64,000 bases of DNA, from NCBI RefSeq assembly GCF_900236475.1, contig NZ_LT963352.1, positions 2,976,001 to 3,040,000 on the forward strand. Reading direction: 5' to 3'. The stretch comes from Streptomyces chartreusis NRRL 3882 (lineage in GTDB: Bacteria; Actinomycetota; Actinomycetes; Streptomycetales; Streptomycetaceae). Within the stretch, counting starts at the first letter, position 1. Every line of letters begins with the position of its first letter. The notes below the pieces were generated by a model. That model saw only the letters and a program-made list of their open reading frames with translations, was not told the origin of the DNA and made no database searches. The position numbers and the translations under genes were made by a program. This document shows positions 53,805 through 63,789 of this stretch, piece by piece.

Positions 53805-54557
53805 ATGGGCGTGCTCACGGGCAGGACGGCACTCGTCACGGGGGCGAGCAGGGGCATCGGGCGAGGGATCGCCGAGCGGCTGGGGCGCGACGGCGCGCGG
53901 GTCGGGGTGCACTACGGCAGGAACGAGACGGCGGCGAAGGAGACGGTCGCGGCGATCGAGGCGGCGGGCGGCTCGGCGTTCGCGGTGGGCGCGGAGCTGG
54001 GCCTGCCGGGGGACGCCGAGGCGCTGTGGGCGGAGTTCGACCGGCACGCGGACGGGCTGGACATCCTGGTGAACAACGCGGGGATCGGCAACACGCGGCC
54101 GATCCAGGAGCTGGACGAGCGGGAGTACGACAAGGTCTTCGCGGTGAACGTGAAGGCGCCGTTGTTCATCCTCAAGCACGGCATGACGCGACTGCGGGAC
54201 GGCGGCCGGGTCGTCAACATCTCGTCGGGGCTGGCCCGGACGGCGGTGATGCCGGACAACATGGCGTACGCGATGACGAAGGGCGCGCTGGACGTCCTCT
54301 CACGGGACCTGTCCAAGGTGCTGGGGCCTCGGGGCATCACGGTGAACTCGGTGGCGCCGGGCATCATAGACACCGACAACACGGCCGAGCTGCTGCACGG
54401 CAGTGCCGACGGCTGGGCGAAGGCCGCTGCGCTGTCGGCGCTGGGCGGGGTGGGCGAGCCGGCCGAAGTCGCCGACGTGGTGGCGTTCCTGGTCTCGGAC
54501 GGGGGGCGGTGGGTCACGGGGAGCTGGGTGGATGTGACGGGGGGTTCGCTCACGTAG
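53805..54557 (+). CDS. Short-chain dehydrogenase/reductase
   Basis: 250 residues, classical SDR. TGASRGIGRGIAERL is the TGxxxGxG cofactor loop; ILVNNAGIGN follows; the catalytic Ser, Tyr and Lys lie in VVNISSG and MAYAMTKGAL (YxxxK). GGITVNSVAPG-type sequences (GPRGITVNSVAPGIIDT) and the terminal GSWVDVTGGSLT complete the family. Probably NADPH-dependent; substrate unknown. Likely repressed by the divergent TetR protein. Confidence 0.93.
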   Translation: MGVLTGRTALVTGASRGIGRGIAERLGRDGARVGVHYGRNETAAKETVAAIEAAGGSAFAVGAELGLPGDAEALWAEFDRHADGLDILVNNAGIGNTRPIQELDEREYDKVFAVNVKAPLFILKHGMTRLRDGGRVVNISSGLARTAVMPDNMAYAMTKGALDVLSRDLSKVLGPRGITVNSVAPGIIDTDNTAELLHGSADGWAKAAALSALGGVGEPAEVADVVAFLVSDGGRWVTGSWVDVTGGSLT

Positions 54558-54600
54558 GGGCCGCCGGCGCACAGCCGAGGGGTCCCGGCCCCGCCCTCGG

Positions 54601-55674
54601 TCAACGGGTCTCCGTCACCTTCGCCAGCGCCCGAGGCGCGTCCGGGTCCTGGCCGCGGGCGATGGTGACCTCGTAGGCCAGGAGCTGGAGGGGAATGATC
54701 TCCAGGACGGGCTGGACCTCCTCGGCCACGTCGTCCGTCGGCAGGACGAAGCCGGCCGACGCCTGCTCGACCTGATGCCGGGGACCGATGACGACCAGGT
54801 CGGCGCCGCGGTCGCGCAGCCGGTCGAGGACCGGCTGAAGCGCCTCGCCGCCCTTGCCGTCGGTGACGACGGCGATGACCGGGGAGACGTTGTCGACCAT
54901 GGCGAGCGGCCCGTGCAGCAGATCGGCGCCGGAGTACGAGAGGGCGGGGATGTAGCTGGTCTCCATCAGCTTGAGCGCGGCCTCCTTGGCCGTGGGATAG
55001 CCGTAGCCGCGCGAGGTGATCACCATGCGCTCGGCGAAGCGGTAGCGGGCGGCGAGGGCGCGCACCTCGTCCTGCCGGGCGAGCAGTTGCCCGGCGAGAT
55101 CCGGCAGCACGTGCGCGGGCGCGCCGTCGCCGCCGCGCAGGCCCTCGACGAACAGGTAGAGCGCGAGAAGGGAGGCGGTGTACGTCTTGGTCGCGGGGAG
55201 GGCCTTCTCCGGTCCGGCCATGATGTCGATGTGGTACTCGGAGACGCCGGCGAGCGGTGAGTCCGGGTTGTTGGTGACGGCGAGCGTGATCGCGCCGGCC
55301 TCGCGGGCGGCCCGGGTCGAGGCGACCAGATCAGGAGAGCCGCCGGACTGGCTGACGGTGACGACGAGGACGCCCGTGAGGTCGGGCCGGGCGCCGTAGG
55401 CCGTGGTGGTGGACATCGAGGTGAGCCCGCAGGGCAGGCCGAGACGGATCTCCAGGAGGTACTTGGCGTAGAGGGCGGCGTTGTCGGAGGTGCCGCGGGC
55501 GGTCAGGAGGACGAAGCGGGGAGCGCGGGCGGCGATCTGCCGTGCCACGTCCCGGATGGCGGGGGCACCGTCGGCCAGGATCCGGCGCAGGACGGCGGGC
55601 TGCTCCGCCATCTCCCGGGCCATGACCCGGCCCGGGCGCTCACTGAGGGTGTCAGGTGTGGCGGCGGCGGTCAT
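54601..55674 (-). CDS. SIS-domain amino-sugar isomerase/deaminase-like protein
   Basis: 357 residues with two SIS (sugar isomerase) domains, as in the isomerase half of GlmS and in AgaS/NagB-II proteins: FVLLTARGTSDNAALYAKYLLEIRLGLP, VTVSQSGGSPDLVASTRAAREAGA, ERMVITSRGYGYPTAKEAALKLMETSYIPALSYSGADLLHGPLAMV. The glutaminase domain of GlmS is missing. It probably isomerises or deaminates an amino-sugar phosphate. Start at 55674 after GGAAGGA. It is divergent from nagB, with a dre operator between them. Confidence 0.9.
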   Translation of the reverse strand: MTAAATPDTLSERPGRVMAREMAEQPAVLRRILADGAPAIRDVARQIAARAPRFVLLTARGTSDNAALYAKYLLEIRLGLPCGLTSMSTTTAYGARPDLTGVLVVTVSQSGGSPDLVASTRAAREAGAITLAVTNNPDSPLAGVSEYHIDIMAGPEKALPATKTYTASLLALYLFVEGLRGGDGAPAHVLPDLAGQLLARQDEVRALAARYRFAERMVITSRGYGYPTAKEAALKLMETSYIPALSYSGADLLHGPLAMVDNVSPVIAVVTDGKGGEALQPVLDRLRDRGADLVVIGPRHQVEQASAGFVLPTDDVAEEVQPVLEIIPLQLLAYEVTIARGQDPDAPRALAKVTETR

Positions 55675-55850
55675 GGCGGGGTCCTTCCGGGGCGCGGGCA
55701 GATGCAGCTCCCATTCCACTCCCCCGCACCGCGGAACGCCCACGCGGGGCCGGTGCCGTACACCTGCCGGAGACCTGGTCGGCACCGGGTGGCTGCCCGC
55801 GTGGGACCGGCTGCATTCACCCTGGGAGCGGCGCCCCCGCTCTGTTAGAT

Positions 55851-55862
55851 TGGTCTAAACCA
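55851..55862. promoter_or_regulatory. dre operator (DasR) before nagB
   Basis: TGGTCTAAACCA is an 11-of-12 match to the dre core TGGTCTAGACCA, 60 bases before nagB. It lies in the divergent region shared with the SIS gene. Confidence 0.85.
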
Positions 55863-55921
55863 CACGGCCCCTCCCGGGTCCAGTCCCAGTTGAGCATCCC
55901 TCTCAGATCGGCAGGCCCAGC

Positions 55922-56707
55922 GTGGAAGTTGTCATCGTTCCGGACGCCAAGGCGGGCGGCGAGCTCATCGCCGAGGCCATGGCCCAGCTGCTCCGGCGCA
56001 AGCCCGACGCCCTGCTCGGCGTGGCGACCGGCTCGACGCCGCTGCCCGTGTACGAGGCACTGGCGGCCAAGGTGCGCTCCGGTGCCGTGGACGTCACGCG
56101 GGCGCGGATAGCCCAGCTCGACGAGTACGTGGGGCTGCCCGCCGACCATCCGGAGTCGTACCGCTCGGTGCTGCGGCGTGAGGTGCTGGAGCCGCTCGGC
56201 ATCGGGATGGGCCAGTTCACGGGTCCGGACGGCACGGCAGAGGACGTACAGGGCGCGTGCGAGGCGTACGACAAGGCGCTCGTCGACGCCGGTGGTGTGG
56301 ATCTTCAGCTGCTCGGGATCGGGACCGACGGGCACATCGGGTTCAACGAGCCGTGTTCGTCGCTGGCGTCGCGGACGCGGATCAAGACGCTGACCGAGCA
56401 GACCCGGATCGACAACGCCCGTTTCTTCGACGGCGACATCGACCAGGTGCCGCACCACGTGATCACGCAGGGCATCGGCACCATCCTGGAGGCCAGGCAC
56501 CTGGTACTGCTCGCCACCGGCGAGGGCAAGGCGGACGCGGTCGCGGCGACGGTGGAAGGGCCGGTCGCCGCGGTGTGCCCCGCGTCCGCGCTCCAGCTCC
56601 ACCCGCATGCGACCGTCGTGGTCGACGAGGCCGCCGCGTCGAAGCTGAAGCTGGCGGACTACTTCCGGCACACCTACGCCAACAAGCCCGACTGGCAGGG
56701 GATCTAG
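55922..56707 (+). CDS. nagB: Glucosamine-6-phosphate deaminase
   Basis: 261 residues. It converts glucosamine-6-phosphate to fructose-6-phosphate and ammonia. Family motifs: LLGVATGSTPLPVYEAL, the active-site QLDEYVGLPADHPESYR, LLGIGTDGHIGFNEPCSSLASRTRIKTL, and VITQGIGTILEARHLVLLATGEGKADAV with the allosteric-type loop. The product enters glycolysis and, through GlcN-6-P levels, controls DasR. GTG start at 55922. The dre site upstream places it in the DasR regulon, as in S. coelicolor. Confidence 0.97.
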   Translation: MEVVIVPDAKAGGELIAEAMAQLLRRKPDALLGVATGSTPLPVYEALAAKVRSGAVDVTRARIAQLDEYVGLPADHPESYRSVLRREVLEPLGIGMGQFTGPDGTAEDVQGACEAYDKALVDAGGVDLQLLGIGTDGHIGFNEPCSSLASRTRIKTLTEQTRIDNARFFDGDIDQVPHHVITQGIGTILEARHLVLLATGEGKADAVAATVEGPVAAVCPASALQLHPHATVVVDEAAASKLKLADYFRHTYANKPDWQGI

Positions 56708-57249
56708 CGGCCGAGCGCCCCTGCATCCAGAGCCTCGTCGTCAGCCGGCTCGTCCTGGGCCCGCAGGCCGGCCACCCACAACGGCATGACCCAGTGGACG
56801 ACGAGGACGGCGAGGAGGAGGGGTGCGGCGTAGGCCTTCGGGGCGTCGCCGTCGACACCGCCCGTGATCAGCAGGGCGATCGCCGCCGCGGCCAGGAGCA
56901 GGGTCGTCATGCGGTGGGCCCGGGCCAGGACGCGGCTGCGCTCCGCCGACTGCCGCTCGTCCAGCACGTGTTCGCGCAGCTCCAGCAGGCCCCGGGTGGC
57001 GCCGTTGATGACGCCGGTCGCGACCATCCAGGGAAGCAGCAGTACCGCCATCGCGGCGACGGGCCACAGCGGCTCGCCCTCGGCGAGGAAGAAGTGGGTC
57101 ATCAGTCCGCCGATGGCCACGGTGAGGGTGATGTGTGCGGCGACGGCCAGGCGTCGGCGTGCCGCCGTGGCGTACCAGGCCTGGCCGCGGCGGTCGTTCA
57201 TGAGCCGCAGCATGCTCCGGTCGTAGCGGGTCAGGCGTGTCGTCGTCAT
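56704..57249 (-). CDS. Membrane protein coupled to a small HTH regulator
   Basis: 181 residues with four hydrophobic segments (AVAAHITLTVAIGGLMTHFFLA, PVAAMAVLLLPWMVATGVI, MTTLLLAAAAIALLITGGV, APLLLAVLVVHWVMPLWVAGL). Between them is a cytoplasmic helix ELREHVLDERQSAERSRVLARAHR. It resembles DUF2178-like membrane partners of XRE regulators. It starts inside the stop of the HTH gene (ATGA) and its end overlaps the last bases of nagB on the other strand by four bases. Confidence 0.8.
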   Translation of the reverse strand: MTTTRLTRYDRSMLRLMNDRRGQAWYATAARRRLAVAAHITLTVAIGGLMTHFFLAEGEPLWPVAAMAVLLLPWMVATGVINGATRGLLELREHVLDERQSAERSRVLARAHRMTTLLLAAAAIALLITGGVDGDAPKAYAAPLLLAVLVVHWVMPLWVAGLRAQDEPADDEALDAGALGR

Positions 57250-57494
57250 GGCTGGTTCCTCCCGTAGACCTCGTCCGTGAGCGGCCGGAACGGTTCGAGG
57301 GAGAACAGGGCCTCGACCGGCAGATCGAAGAACTTCGAGATCCTCAGTGCCAGGTCGAGGCTCGGGTTGTACTGCCCTCGCTCGATGTAGCCGATGGTCT
57401 GGTAGTGGGCTCCCACTGCCTCGGCCAGGCTCTGCCGCGACACCTTCCGTTCGGCGCGCACCACGGCCAGCCTGTTGTGAACCTGCTCGCTCAT
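57246..57494 (-). CDS. Small XRE-family HTH regulator
   Basis: 82 residues, almost all a Cro/CI-type HTH: NRLAVVRAERKVSRQSLAEAVGAHYQTIGYIERGQYNPSLDLALRISKFFDLPVEALFSLEPF. This short class (YozG-like) usually controls a co-transcribed membrane protein, as here. No clear ribosome site precedes ATG 57494, so a leaderless transcript is possible. Confidence 0.92.
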   Translation of the reverse strand: MSEQVHNRLAVVRAERKVSRQSLAEAVGAHYQTIGYIERGQYNPSLDLALRISKFFDLPVEALFSLEPFRPLTDEVYGRNQP

Positions 57495-57554
57495 GTATAA
57501 GAAGTACTACATTCGGAAGTAGCTTTACAACCCAGTAGCTGCAACCCGACAGGC

Positions 57555-59090
57555 TTACACCCCGGCGATCACCTCGGCCGCCGCCCGGCCGCAGACGCGG
57601 GCCGCGCCGTGGGTGGCGATGTGCAGGGCGCCGCGGGGTGCGGCCTGGGGGACGCCCATTTCGACCACGATGGTGTCGGGGCGGGCCGCCAGCAGGGTGT
57701 CGAGGGCGGAGGCCATCCAGGGGTGGCGGTGTTCGTCGCGGACGACGGCGACGATGCGGCGCGGACCGGCTGCCTCGAGGGCCGCGCGTCCGGCGCTCTC
57801 ACCGGCACCGGCATCACCCTCCTTGCCGTCCTCCGCCGAGTAGCTGCCCGTCACCGTGCCCGGCAGGAGGTGGACGAGTTCGGCGGCGACGCCCCAGGGG
57901 GTCTCGTCACCCACGGCGATGTTGGCGACGGGGGTGAGGGCGGCGACGTAGGGAGGTTCGGTGAGGGGCTCGAAGGTCTCCGGGCTCCCCAGCCCCGGGG
58001 CGACGGTGACCGTGAGGGCGCGGCGGGCGGCGTGCAGGCCGATCTCGCTGCCGTGGGTCTCGTCGGGCGAGTGACCGGCCGTGCTCGCCCAGCGGGCCAG
58101 CGCCCGGACCCGGTCCGCGGCCTCGGCCAGGCGTTCCTCGGGCAGCTCGCCCGTGCGTACGGCCGTGACCAGGGCATCGCGCAGACGCCGTACGGTCTCG
58201 TCGTCGGCCAGGCCACCGCCCACGCAGATCGCGTCGGCACCGGCGGCGACGGCGAGGACGCTGCCGCGTTCGATGCCGTAGGTGCCCGCGATGGCCCGCA
58301 TCTCCATGCCGTCGGTGACGATGAGGCCGTCGTAGCCGAGTTCGCCGCGCAGCAGGCCGGTCAGGATGCGGCCGGAGAGGGTGGCGGGGCGGTCGGGGTC
58401 CAGGGCCGGGACCAGGATGTGAGCGCTCATCACGGCCCGGCTGCCGGCGGCGATGGCCGCGCGGAACGGGGTCAGTTCACGGTCGGTCAGCACGTCCGCG
58501 GGGACGTCGATGCGCGGCAGGGCGTGGTGGGAGTCGACAGCCGTGTCGCCGTGGCCCGGGAAGTGCTTGGTGCAGGCGGCGACTCCCGCCGACTGCAGGC
58601 CCGTCACGTACGCGGCGGTGTGCCGGGCGGCCAGGCCGGTGTCGGCGCCGAAGGAGCGGACACCGATCACCGGGTTGCGCGGGTCGGAGTTCACGTCGGC
58701 GGACGGGGCCCAGTTGAGGTTCACGCCGCAGGCCGCGAGACGGCGGCCCAGTTCGTGGGCGACCTGTCGCGTCAGCTCCACGTCGTCCACCGCGCCGAGG
58801 GCGTGGTTGCCCGGGAAGGAGGAACCGGTCCGCACCTCCAGGCGCGTCACGTCACCGCCTTCCTCGTCGATCGCGACCAGGACGTCGTCGCGCTCGGCCC
58901 GCAGTTGTGCGGTCAGCTCGGCCAGTTGGCCGGGCGAGGCGATGTTGCGGCCGAACAGGCCGACGGAGGCGAGGCCCTCGCCGAGCCGGCGCAGCAGCCA
59001 GTCGGGGGCGGTGGTGCCGGTGAAACCGGGCTGGAGAACCGTCAGGGCGTCACGCGTGAGCGTGTCGGTACCGCTGGCGAGTGTCGTCAT
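57555..59090 (-). CDS. dasD: Beta-N-acetylglucosaminidase, glycoside hydrolase family 3
   Basis: 511 residues without signal peptide, so cytoplasmic. GH3 NagZ-type motifs: VLVAIDEEGGDVTRL, the substrate/acid-base loop CTKHFPGHGDTAVDSHHALP (His in the place of the usual acid/base), and the nucleophile aspartate in LIVTDGMEMRAIAGTYG. A second domain (about 350-511) is shorter and less conserved. It would split chitobiose imported by DasABC to GlcNAc. It is the last gene of the leftward das cluster, 9 bases after dasC. Confidence 0.92.
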   Translation of the reverse strand: MTTLASGTDTLTRDALTVLQPGFTGTTAPDWLLRRLGEGLASVGLFGRNIASPGQLAELTAQLRAERDDVLVAIDEEGGDVTRLEVRTGSSFPGNHALGAVDDVELTRQVAHELGRRLAACGVNLNWAPSADVNSDPRNPVIGVRSFGADTGLAARHTAAYVTGLQSAGVAACTKHFPGHGDTAVDSHHALPRIDVPADVLTDRELTPFRAAIAAGSRAVMSAHILVPALDPDRPATLSGRILTGLLRGELGYDGLIVTDGMEMRAIAGTYGIERGSVLAVAAGADAICVGGGLADDETVRRLRDALVTAVRTGELPEERLAEAADRVRALARWASTAGHSPDETHGSEIGLHAARRALTVTVAPGLGSPETFEPLTEPPYVAALTPVANIAVGDETPWGVAAELVHLLPGTVTGSYSAEDGKEGDAGAGESAGRAALEAAGPRRIVAVVRDEHRHPWMASALDTLLAARPDTIVVEMGVPQAAPRGALHIATHGAARVCGRAAAEVIAGV

Positions 59091-59099
59091 CGGGTGGGG

Positions 59100-59966
59100 T
59101 CATCCCTTCACGGCGCCCGCGGTCAGGCCCGCGGCCATCTTGCGCTGGACGAGGAGGAAGAGGGCGACGATCGGCACGGCCATCATCGTGGCGCCGGCCA
59201 TCATCGGGGCGTATTCGGTGCCGTGCTTGGTGGTGAAGTTGCCGAGCCAGACGGTCGCCGTCTGGTTCTTCTGGCTGAGCAGCATCAGGGCGTACAGGTA
59301 TTCGTTCCAGGCCTGGATGAAGCCGTAGACCGAGGTGGCGACCATGCCGGGGGCCAGCAGCGGGAAGACGACCCGGAGGAAGGCTCCCGTGCGGGAGCAG
59401 CCGTCGACCATGGCCGCCTCCTCCAGTTCCTTCGGGATGTTGACGATGAAGCCCCGGAGCGTCCAGACCGTGAACGGGAGGATGAAGGTCAGGTACGTGA
59501 TGATGAGGCCCGTCAGCCGGTCGTACTGGCCCAGGTCGTTGAGCAGCAGGAACACCGGGATGATCATGGCGACCAGCGGGACCATCTGGACGGCGAGGAT
59601 GCCCACGATCACGATCTTGCGGCCACGGAATGCGAAGCGCGAGATGGCGAGCGCGGCCAGCAGCCCCACGACCATGCCGATGACGACCACCGCCAGCGAC
59701 ACCACCATGCTGCGGCCCACCGGGCCCCAGAAGTCGGCGATGTCCAGCGCCCGGCCGAAGTTGGCGAAGGTGATGCCGGTCGGCAGCAGGCTCGGGTCCG
59801 GGTCGATGGCGTCCTTGGCGGGCTTGAACGCCGTGTTGAGCATCCAGTAGAGCGGGAAGCCCGCGGTGACGAAGACCAGGAGGCCGAGGAGGTTCCACCA
59901 GAGTTTCGGCGCCCGCTGCGCCCGCGGCGCGCGCCGCACCCGCCGGGGAGCCACAGTGCTGCTCAT
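59100..59966 (-). CDS. dasC: DasC, chitobiose ABC transporter permease
   Basis: 288 residues, six membrane segments, MalG type. The EAA loop is IPKELEEAAMVDGCSRTGAFLRVVFPLLAPG. The N-terminus is basic and cytoplasmic. It starts inside the stop of dasB (ATGA), so synthesis is coupled. With DasB it forms the channel for N,N'-diacetylchitobiose; no ATPase is in the operon, and in Streptomyces the shared ATPase MsiK serves it. Confidence 0.94.
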   Translation of the reverse strand: MSSTVAPRRVRRAPRAQRAPKLWWNLLGLLVFVTAGFPLYWMLNTAFKPAKDAIDPDPSLLPTGITFANFGRALDIADFWGPVGRSMVVSLAVVVIGMVVGLLAALAISRFAFRGRKIVIVGILAVQMVPLVAMIIPVFLLLNDLGQYDRLTGLIITYLTFILPFTVWTLRGFIVNIPKELEEAAMVDGCSRTGAFLRVVFPLLAPGMVATSVYGFIQAWNEYLYALMLLSQKNQTATVWLGNFTTKHGTEYAPMMAGATMMAVPIVALFLLVQRKMAAGLTAGAVKG

Positions 59967-60949
59967 TCGACCTCTCCGATCTTCAGCATCTGCCGCATGT
60001 AGACGGCGACCACGCCGAGCAGCAGCAGGACGGTGATCAGCGCGATGGCCGAGCCCTGGGCGTAGTCGTTGACCACGAACGCCCGGTCGTAGGAGTAGGT
60101 GTTGAGGACCTGGAACTCCGGCTCGGGGTGGCCGCCCCGCATGACGAACACCTGGGGGAAGACGCCCATGTCCCAGATGACCGACAGGGTCGTGAGCATC
60201 ACGATGATCGGCTTGAGGACGGGCAGGGTGACATAGCGGAAGACGCCCCAGGAGCCGGCGCCGTCCAGGCGGGCCGCCTCCTCCAGCTCCTTCGGCACCT
60301 GGGTGAGACCCGCGCTGAGCGTGATGACCACGAACGGCACGGCTCCCCACACCACCAGCAGCATGATCACGGCCAGGCCCTCGGGTCCGCTCGCGAACCA
60401 GTTGTGGCCGATCATCTCGACGCCGGGCAGCTTGCTGAGCAGCGCGTTGAACACGCCGTAGTCCGAGTCGAAGAGCCACTTGAAGACCGTGGTCGCCACG
60501 ATCACGGGCATGCCCCAGCTCGCCACCAGCACGATGTTGATGAGCACCTTCAGCCAGCCGGAGACCCGCTGGAGCAGCAGGGCGATCGCCATGCCGATCA
60601 CCATGGTGAAGACGACGGCCCCGGCGGCGAAGACGATCGTGCGGACCACGACGGTCCAGAACTCGCCGTCCCCCAGCACCTTCGCGAAGTTGTCGAACCC
60701 GACCGACTCGGCCGGCTGGAAGCCCCACAGCTGGGACTGCCCGAACCTCTGGAAGGACAGGGTGACCAGACGGGCCAGCGGATAGCCCATGACCAGGGCC
60801 AGGATCAGCAGGCAGGGGGCGAGCAGCAGCCAGGGGACCGCGGCCCCGCCCGACGGCCGGCTCACCCGTGGCGGCTCGTCGGCGGGAGGTGGCGGTGCCT
60901 GCCGCGGTGGCGGCACCTTGGCAGGGGTGGTGGTGTCTGCGGCACTCAT
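59963..60949 (-). CDS. dasB: DasB, chitobiose ABC transporter permease
   Basis: 328 residues. A Pro-rich cytoplasmic N-terminus (TTTPAKVPPPRQAPPPP) is followed by six membrane segments; the MalF-type EAA loop is VPKELEEAARLDGAGSWGVFRYVTLPVLKP. GAGGAG precedes ATG 60949. It lies 71 bases after dasA and overlaps dasC by four bases. Confidence 0.94.
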   Translation of the reverse strand: MSAADTTTPAKVPPPRQAPPPPADEPPRVSRPSGGAAVPWLLLAPCLLILALVMGYPLARLVTLSFQRFGQSQLWGFQPAESVGFDNFAKVLGDGEFWTVVVRTIVFAAGAVVFTMVIGMAIALLLQRVSGWLKVLINIVLVASWGMPVIVATTVFKWLFDSDYGVFNALLSKLPGVEMIGHNWFASGPEGLAVIMLLVVWGAVPFVVITLSAGLTQVPKELEEAARLDGAGSWGVFRYVTLPVLKPIIVMLTTLSVIWDMGVFPQVFVMRGGHPEPEFQVLNTYSYDRAFVVNDYAQGSAIALITVLLLLGVVAVYMRQMLKIGEVE

Positions 60950-61020
60950 CGCGCGCTCCTCGGCGGTCCCTCAGGTCTTGACGACGGCGGGGCTCCCCGG
61001 CCAGGAGCCCCGCCCGTAGG

Positions 61021-62304
61021 TCACTTGGTGTTGATGACCTTGTCGATCGCGGCGTCCGCATCCTTCGCGGCGGCCTCGACCGACTTCTTGCCGGTGCCGA
61101 TGCTCTGGAGCATGGTCTGGAGGATCTGCGCCTTCTCGACCTGGCCCCAGCCGGGGGCCATCGGGACGAACCAGCTGGACTCGGCCGCGGTGGCGGGGAC
61201 CGCCGTCTTCGGGTCGTTCTTCAGCGTCGCGAGGTCGGTCTTGTTGTTGGGCAGGTTGCCCTTGGCGATCAGGCCCTTCTGGCCGGAGGAGCCGGTGAAC
61301 GCGTTGATCCACTCGGCGGCCAGGGCCTGAGCGTCGGACTTCACCGGCACGGCGAGGTCGCTGCCGCCCAGGAAGACCGGCATGTTCTTGCCGGACGGGC
61401 CGGGCATGACGAAGTTCTCGAGGTTGCCCTTGAGCTTGCCGGTCTTGTCGTTCTTCGGGTCCTCGGCGGTCGCGCCCTCCCAGGCGGCGGCGAAGATCAT
61501 GGCGGACTTGCCCTGGCCGTAGACGATGTAGCGGTCGGACTCGTCCTTGGTCTTGTCACCGTGCATGTACTTGTCGACGACGTTCTTGAACTCCTTGAGG
61601 CCCTTGAGGGACTCGGGCGAGGAGAGGGAGGCCTTCCACTGGCCGCCCGACTCGGTGGCGATGGCGCCGCCGGCGTCGTAGACGAAGGACATGGCCGCGT
61701 ACCAGTCGCGGGTCGGCTGGTACCAGGCGCTGAACTTGTCGCCCTGCTTCTTCTGGATCTTGTCCAGGGCGGCGGTCAGCTCCTTGTACGTCTTCGGGGG
61801 CGTCTTCACACCGACCGAGGCCGCCACGTCCTTGCGCCAGTTGGCGACGCGGCCGCCGGCGTAGTACGGCACGCCGTAGGTCTTGCCCTCGTAGGTCACC
61901 GAGGCCTTGAGGCCGTCCAGCCAGGCGTCCGAGTTGTCGAACTCGCCCGCGTCGAGGGGGGCGAAGGCGCCCTTGACCATGTAGCCGAGCATCTCGGTGT
62001 TGCCCATCTCGACCACATCGGGGGCCTTGTCGGTGGCGAGGACGGCGTCGAGCTTGGCGTTCTTGTCGGGCCAGCCGTAGTACTCGTGGTTGATCTTCAG
62101 CCCGGGGTGCTTCTTCTGCACGGCGGCGTCGGCCGCCTTCACCAGCTCCGGCCAGTTGTTCTGGGCGTCGACGGTGAGCCAGACGGTCAGCTCCTTGGCG
62201 TCCGCGCCCTTGTCCGAACCCCCGCTGCCACCCTCGCCCCCACACGCCGCGATGGAGACCATCATGCCCGCGATACCGATCGCGGATATCAGCTTGCGCT
62301 TCAC
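61021..62304 (-). CDS. dasA: DasA, chitobiose-binding lipoprotein
   Basis: 427 residues. The signal MVKRKLISAIGIAGMMVSIAAC-type N-terminus ends in the lipobox SIAAC, so it is lipid-anchored outside. The mature protein is a family 1 sugar-binding protein: LTVWLTVDAQNNWPELVKAADAAVQKKHPG, DAVLATDKAPDVVEMGNTEMLGYMVKGAFAPLD, VPYYAGGRVANWRKDV, DLAVPVKSDAQALAAEWINAF. GGAGGGTGGC precedes GTG 62304. Two dre operators lie upstream. In S. coelicolor DasA binds chitobiose and affects sporulation. Confidence 0.95.
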   Translation of the reverse strand: MKRKLISAIGIAGMMVSIAACGGEGGSGGSDKGADAKELTVWLTVDAQNNWPELVKAADAAVQKKHPGLKINHEYYGWPDKNAKLDAVLATDKAPDVVEMGNTEMLGYMVKGAFAPLDAGEFDNSDAWLDGLKASVTYEGKTYGVPYYAGGRVANWRKDVAASVGVKTPPKTYKELTAALDKIQKKQGDKFSAWYQPTRDWYAAMSFVYDAGGAIATESGGQWKASLSSPESLKGLKEFKNVVDKYMHGDKTKDESDRYIVYGQGKSAMIFAAAWEGATAEDPKNDKTGKLKGNLENFVMPGPSGKNMPVFLGGSDLAVPVKSDAQALAAEWINAFTGSSGQKGLIAKGNLPNNKTDLATLKNDPKTAVPATAAESSWFVPMAPGWGQVEKAQILQTMLQSIGTGKKSVEAAAKDADAAIDKVINTK

Positions 62305-62375
62305 GCCACCCTCCTCAGGGATGCCACCGACCCCCCTGCTCCCCGCGGTGAACGTGGGGCCAGGCCCTGGACCAA

Positions 62376-62411
62376 TGGTGTAGACCAGTAGGGGGAGCTT
62401 GGACCAGACCA
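62376..62411. promoter_or_regulatory. Two dre operators upstream of dasA
   Basis: TGGTGTAGACCA (62376-62387) and TGGACCAGACCA (62400-62411), 24 bases apart, each 10 of 12 matches to the dre core TGGTCTAGACCA. They lie about 70-110 bases before the dasA start. Confidence 0.85.
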
Positions 62412-62486
62412 CCAGGCCTGTCAAGAGTCCGGAATCAGCTCTGACCAGCCGTTATGCGACCTACATATGCAGGAACCTTTAAGTAA

Positions 62487-63380
<894 letters not shown>

Positions 63381-63522
63381 GGCGCGCGGCGCGGCACGAC
63401 TGCTGCTGAGCTCGGTTTCTTTTGGATACCGCATTACGGACGAGGGGTTCCGTTCCCGCCGCACCCTGACCTAGATTGCCTGCGCATTGCACAGGTGATC
63501 ACTGAGGGGACGGAGCCGCCTG

Positions 63523-63789
63523 ATGTCGCAAGCCCCAGAAGCCAGCAGAGGGGCGATGGTGACGCCGATGCGCGTCGTCATCGGCCTCTGCCTCATAGCG
63601 CCCTTCGTGGCCATGCTGTGGGTCGGCTCGTACGCCAAGACCGACCCGGCCTTCATCGGGATCCCGTTCTTCTACTGGTACCAGATGGCGTGGGTGCTGA
63701 TCTCCACCGCGCTGACGATGATCGCCTACAAGCTGTGGCAGCGTGACCAGCGCGCCCGCTCTGCCGCGAAGGGCGGTGCGTCCGAGTGA
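63523..63789 (+). CDS. DUF3311 membrane protein, symporter partner
   Basis: 88 residues with two membrane segments (RVVIGLCLIAPFVAMLWVGSYA and FFYWYQMAWVLISTALTMIAYKLW). DUF3311 proteins accompany sodium:solute symporters and are probably needed for their assembly. Its stop overlaps the symporter start (GTGA). Confidence 0.92.
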   Translation: MSQAPEASRGAMVTPMRVVIGLCLIAPFVAMLWVGSYAKTDPAFIGIPFFYWYQMAWVLISTALTMIAYKLWQRDQRARSAAKGGASE

